From Chimonanthus salicifolius (Eukaryota; Streptophyta; Magnoliopsida; Laurales; Calycanthaceae), in NCBI GenBank assembly GCA_013350335.1, contig CM023536.1, positions 9,444,207 through 9,508,206 of the forward strand: a DNA stretch of 64,000 nt, given 5' to 3'. Shown piece after piece: positions 59,173 to 64,000 of the stretch. Position 1 is the first letter of the stretch. Each line of letters starts with the position of its first letter. The notes beneath the pieces are model-generated. The model did not search any database. It saw nothing but the letters and a program-made list of their open reading frames with translations, and was not told the DNA's origin. Position numbers and translations under genes: made by a program.

Positions 59173-62100
59173 ATGTGCTCTTTAATCGAAGAAGATGCTG
59201 CACACGATCGCAGGAGGAAGAAGAGAAAGAGAACGTCAACTGAGAGAAAGCTACTTGTTGGAACAGAGGTCGAGGTATTATTATTACCTCTTCGATTTCT
59301 TTCCATCCGTCGCTTCTTTGTCCTTTTCACATTCTTTCTTTTCATGGGTTTCTTTCTTTTTGATGATTTTTTTGTTTTCTTGGAATGCAAGGTCGGTTTT
59401 TTACTTTTTTGAGGAAGCATAAATGGAGAGATAGATAAAGCATAAAGTGATCCTATTGGTCTTTTTCTGCTTCTGGGTTTTGTTAGGTTTTTTTTTTCTT
59501 ACCTCCAATTATGTCAATCACGTCTTTGGGGTTTTTGGAGTCGGTATTTTTCTTGCTTGAATATGCAATGTGGGGTGCGAAATGATTCTTCTAATTCCCT
59601 CTTTCTTGATTGGGTGAATGTCTGGACCTGCATGGAATGTGGAGCGTTTAATCGATTTTTCTGCTGTTTTCTGCTTGTGGGTTTTGTTGGATTTATGAAT
59701 TGGGAAAGTTTCTGATGGAATATGACAACTGATAGATTTTTCTTGGTGTTTTCTACTTCTGGATTTTCCAATTGAGTTTTCTGATATTGCATTTGGAGCA
59801 TGGAAAATCAATTTTCTGATTTTTTTCTCAATTTTGTTGGATTTGATTGGATGAATTTTCTTTAAAAATTATTTTTTGTTCTGTTTTCTGCTTATGTGTT
59901 TTGTTCTTCATGAAGTTTCTGGTTGGCATTGTGGAGACATTGCTGTACATTTGTGTTTCTTCCATTATTAGAGCTTCTTTTCTTCTTTGTGTCATGTAGG
60001 AGAGGGTTTTGTTGTGTTTTTATTTGGTTTTTATTAATGTATTTAATTTCCTTTACTTCTTCTCTCAACTAGGTTGGTTTTTTTTTAATGTCTGTTTCAT
60101 TTTTTTTTTTTTTGATAAAAGGGTTTTTTTTTTTCTTGATTACGGTTTTATTTTATTTATTTATTTGGAAAAGGATTGGGGCTTCATTTTTATCCTTTTT
60201 GTGTTGAGATTAAGTCTTTTGTTTTGTATTTGAACTTAGGATTTCTTATTTTCCTGTAAGCACTTTGAAATTGTGTTAAGTTTTCCCTCTCTTTCTAAGT
60301 TTTGGTTGGGCAGACCTGTTCTATTTGTTTATATTTTTTTGTATTTCTAGAGTCCTTATAGTTTTTGTTTTATAAATTTAATTTTCTATGTGCTCGGAGT
60401 TTTGTTGCTTAGTTGTCAACGGTTGTCAGAATCTCTCTCTCTTTGGTTGTTTGCATGTTGCATGCAAAAAGATATGTTTAATCCTTTAAAAAAATAAAAA
60501 CCTCATATTTTCCTTTTCTGTTTATGGGCTTCACTAATTCTTATCTATTGCTTTTCTCTTTTATGATTTTATGCTTATCTAAATTTTCTCCCACTTGTAT
60601 TTCCCCCACTTCTTGTGTTTTTTTTGTTTCTTTCAAAATCATGCTTTTCTCCTTGATATCCAATAAAAATCTCATTTTAATTATTGTGTGTCTTCATTTT
60701 GTTGTTTCTCTTGTTTTTGCTCATTGAATTCTCTTTCTGAACTTAAATATCATTTGTTTTCAGCTGTTTAATAGCTTCCCGTTTATACTTTTGTGGTTAT
60801 TGTTCTTTCGTGTCTTCTCTCTGCACTATCCTACATGCAATTAGTTATTCCTTTGTCAATATGTTTGCTTGCGGCAGCACTCTCAGAGCTCACTGCATTG
60901 TAGGTTCGGCATTTCGATGAAGGTCTCAAAGGGTCATGGCATTCGGGAGTTGTTATTGGCTGTGAAAAATCAATTCGTCTAGTTGAGTACACCAATCTTC
61001 TTGATGATGATGGTTCTTCAAAGCTCATAGAACGAATTTCAGTTTCATCTTTTGTAGAAGGCCGAAGTGCAATTTGTGGGGCTCGTAAGAATTACCGGGG
61101 CCACATAAGACCATTGCCCCCCAATTCTGTCAATCATGAATCTACTCTTAGTTATGGATTTTGTGTTGATGCATTTGTAAATGATGCCTGGTGGGAAGGT
61201 GTTGTTTTTGACAATGAAGAAAGTTCAAAGGAGAGGTTAGTCTTTTTCCCTGATCAAGGTGATCAAGATAGAATTGGTGTCAATTGTTTGCGTGTCACCC
61301 AAGACTGGGATGAGTTTTCAGGACAGTGGAGGCCTCGTGGTGACTGGTCGGTTATTAAGTTGCTTGAAAAATACTATGGATATTTGCCTGTTTCAGTCAG
61401 GCAGATTTGGTATGATGTCAGAGCTAGTAATGAGCTTGGGTGTGATAATTTAGAGTGGATGTCTGGAGAAAGCTGTTTGTGGGATAAGTTGGTGGCAGCG
61501 GCTGTTCAGGAGAATATTTCTGCTATTCGTGGGGAACAAGGTGTCATTAACATGCCTGTTGAACTGGCTAATAATTGCAGTTCAGATGGTCTTACTTTTC
61601 AGTCGAGTGATGCTCCCTTTGCCACTGACATGCCTTCTGCAGTTAATGATTCTCAACGTGACCAAGAATTATCCACAAACAATTCGTTGCCCTGCAGTCT
61701 TCAGAGTGATCTTTTAGTTGGAGATTGGGGTTCAAGTAATGACATGATTAACTGTATTTGTGAGACCTATGCCTCACTTGATGGAAAATACTATAATTCT
61801 TGTCTGACGGCCCGTAGTACATGTAAAGAACACAAAGAAGGTCAGGTTGAAGATAATGGGGACCAAATTGATCCAGTTGGTGTTAACCGAGGCGCTGAGC
61901 CGAATGATGGGGAACTTGATGCTTATGAAGCTTTGGGACCAGAGGAATCATGGGAACATGTGGGGAAAGATTTGCTTCCTGGAGCTGAATACTGTCATCA
62001 AGCAATAATTAATTTATGTGCACATGCTAGTTTGAGGAAGAGTCAACATTTTAAAGGAATTACATTAAATGCAAGAGAGCTTTTTTCACTTATGGGTTGG

Positions 62101-63879
62101 AATCTTGAGTCTAAAGAACATAAACATCCTAAATACATTTTTCCTGATGGAGATGTCTCTGGTTCTCCTGATCAGGTCTTTGCCAATTTAAAGAAGCGAA
62201 AAAGAGGAGTTTGTATTCTGCAAAATGGGCAACCAAGGGATAAAAGTGATGATGTTTGTGACAATCAAGGTTCTGAGTCCATCTGTAAATCTGCAAGCTG
62301 TGAGAATGTGGTTCATAAAGCTCCAGGCATAAACGAATCTTGGAAACCATCTCAGCAGGAATTAATTTCGAAGGCTGAATACCATCCTCAAGCTATATGT
62401 GAATATCTTACTTCTGACACGGGTGACCGTGCTGCTGCTGCATTAAAAGCAAAGATGCATCTTCTGTCAGTGGGTTGGAATATTGAGTCTAGACATGACT
62501 CACATAAAATGATCCTTCATTATGTTTCACCTGATAAAAAGCACTACAATTCCCTTCATAAGGCCTGTATAGATATAAAAGAAAGTGAGCTTCACAGTTT
62601 GAGAAATGATATAAAATGTGTCGATGAAAGCTCAATGCATGAAGCTGACGTGTCATCATTGGAATCATTTCATCCTGAACAAACAATCTCTCTGGTCCAA
62701 GAAGAAGCTCATGTTGAAGCTGGCTGCTCTCCGTGCCACAGAACTCCAGTGATGAACATTATCAAACAGGGAACCTCTGCAGTTCCACATTCAAAGGATG
62801 ATCTTGTCCAACTGGAATACTGCCCTCAAGCAGTAAAAGACTATTCGAAGTGCAAGCCATATGAGAAGAATGATGAGCTTAAGTCAAAAGCAAAGATGCA
62901 TCTCTTGTCTGAGGGCTGGAGCTTCTATCATGTATTGAAACGGAGACAGGATAAAGAAAGCCGTGAGCTACGTTATAAAATGCCTGGTGGCAAAATCTTT
63001 GGCTCACTTCGTAAAGCCTGTGAGGCATGGGTTGAAGGTGGTGGTGCTGTAAAAAAAGTCAGAGGTCAGTCAACCAGCTTGAAATCTGGGGATCTTGTTA
63101 GCACTGTAAAAACTACTGAGATTGTTTGGTGCGAAAAGCTTGTACGGGAGCTATCTGTTGGTTCTACTTGGTCTTCTGGTTTCTTGCAGTCAAATGACCA
63201 TGGGTCTGGAACAGTACCAATCAAGGGAGTTAGAAAGCAGAGGAAGAAGAGAGATTACTGTTTATCTTCTAACACATCACAACTGCTTCACTGTGACCAG
63301 AATGCTTTAAGCAGTAAAAAGCCAACGCGGTCACAAGGTTTCTCTGCCATGAAGCTGAAAAAGAGGAAGGAATCTCGTGTTCGAACCATGCGTGTTCTGC
63401 GATCAAGCAGCAGAAAACTGCATGTTGTGGTACCATCTTCAAGTCGACAAACAAGTCGAACTATTCTCTCTTGGCTAATTGATAATGATGTGGTACTACC
63501 GAGACAAAAGGTATCCTACCAGCATCGAAAGGACTGCCGAGTTTTGGCAGAAGGGCAGATTACTCATAAAGGAATCAAATGCAAGTGTTGCAAAAAGGTG
63601 TATAGTCTTTCTCGTTTTCAGGCCCATGCTGGTGACCGCCATGAGCGACCAACTGCCAATATCTTCTTAGAAGATGGAAGATCCCTGTTAGATTGCCAGA
63701 GGCAATTGGTGACTGGAAGCAAGTTCAAGGGACTGAGGCCTGACATACATCAGCGAGTGAAGTGTGATTACTCTCACTGCAAGAGCGATGCCATATGTTC
63801 AGTCTGTCATTACGGCGGTGACTTGATACTATGTGACTACTGTCCTTCCTCGTTTCATTTAAGCTGCATTGGTCTAGAG
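59173..63879 (+). CDS. IDM1-like agenet/PHD chromatin protein, 5' part (3' end outside window)
   Basis: Exon 1 59173-59274 (34 codons, MCSLIEEDAAHDRRRKKRKR, a basic nuclear-signal-like stretch) joins exon 2 60904-63879 (992 codons) in phase 0. The join reads VGTEVE|VRHFDEGLKGSWHSG, an agenet domain start, which fixes both splice sites. Residues about 29-195 are tandem agenet-like; 391-467, 521-593 and 669-747 are three copies of a module (AKMHLLSxGW...SLxKAC); about 883-960 is a TDBD (Jas-like) domain with SWLIDNDVV and CKCCKKVYSLSRFQAHAG; 992-1026 begins a PHD finger (CSVCHYGGDLILCDYC...FHLSCIGLE). The donor at 63880 splits the PHD where GLE|D-W-FC normally continues. Known relatives (IDM1/ROS4) add a GNAT histone acetyltransferase domain afterwards and promote active DNA demethylation. 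The downstream GNAT is inferred, not seen. Confidence 0.93.
59275..60903 (+). other. Intron 1 of the IDM1-like gene
   Basis: 1629 bp, donor GAG|GTATTA, acceptor TGCATTGTAG|GTTCGG. Strongly T-rich on the coding strand, as in plant introns. No insertion recognised. Confidence 0.85.
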
Positions 63880-64000
63880 GTACACTATTTTTCCCTTACA
63901 TGTGCATGTTCTATCCGCAAACAATTATTTCAGTAGAAAATTTGATTGAATTGATTTTGTCTAGGTCCTGTATTAAATTGAAGATCTGCAATGGACCCAT
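63880..64000 (+). other. Start of intron 2 of the IDM1-like gene
   Basis: Begins GTACACTATTTTTCCC. No PHD continuation (D-x-P-x-G-x-WFC) is seen before the window ends. Confidence 0.7.

Noticed and set aside
59173..59412. 79-codon open frame read through from the IDM1-like start
   Set aside because: Only the first 34 codons are exon. Past 59274 it is T-rich intron giving a Phe/Leu-rich artefact; splicing to 60904 restores the agenet domain.

Overview
This is nuclear DNA from a flowering plant, probably a eudicot. The evidence is intron-containing plant genes with plant-specific domain architectures (a chloroplast CGFS glutaredoxin with a GIY-YIG-like front domain, a DUF2828/vWA protein, an IDM1-type agenet/PHD protein), AT-rich spacers, and a dense load of plant transposons. 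The species cannot be resolved from the window. Only three genes are convincing; almost everything else is mobile DNA, mostly short non-autonomous elements whose ends and target-site duplications (TSDs) can often be read to the base.

Layout. 1-2004 is the end of an LTR that landed inside a hAT relic (2005-2684). 2685-9193 is AT-rich spacer with MITEs and tRNA-derived SINEs. 9194-20465 is a tandem duplication of a ~5.5-kb block; each copy carries a hAT remnant, a SINE and a palindromic hAT derivative with broken transposase sequence. A 175-bp Stowaway MITE is present only in the second copy. 21666-24142 holds two elements with 9-bp TSDs (Mutator-like) built from long palindromes.

24601-31672 is GRXS16, two exons around a 6.16-kb intron filled with transposon relics. 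It converges on a single-exon DUF2828/vWA gene (32557-34500, minus). 35954-37396 is a third palindromic 9-bp-TSD element. 37811-40684 is a 5'-truncated, frameshifted LINE. 42035-42197 is a tiny hAT MITE. 43716-47562 is a SINE split by a 3.67-kb solo LTR. 49434-50869 is a TRIM-like element split by a hAT MITE. 53545-54826 is a hAT element with decayed transposase, 56149-56512 a GGGTCGGG-rich MITE, and 57385-57995 a LINE RNase H fragment. 59173-63879 is the 5' part of an IDM1-like chromatin gene that runs off the right edge.

The most unusual feature is the set of palindromic 9-bp-TSD elements. Two unrelated-looking ones (22723-24142 and 35954-37396) each carry exactly three tandem palindromic cassettes between long terminal inverted repeats. 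The cassette of the second also occurs once, inverted, inside a third element (21666-22496) with different ends. The three genes show no shared pathway.
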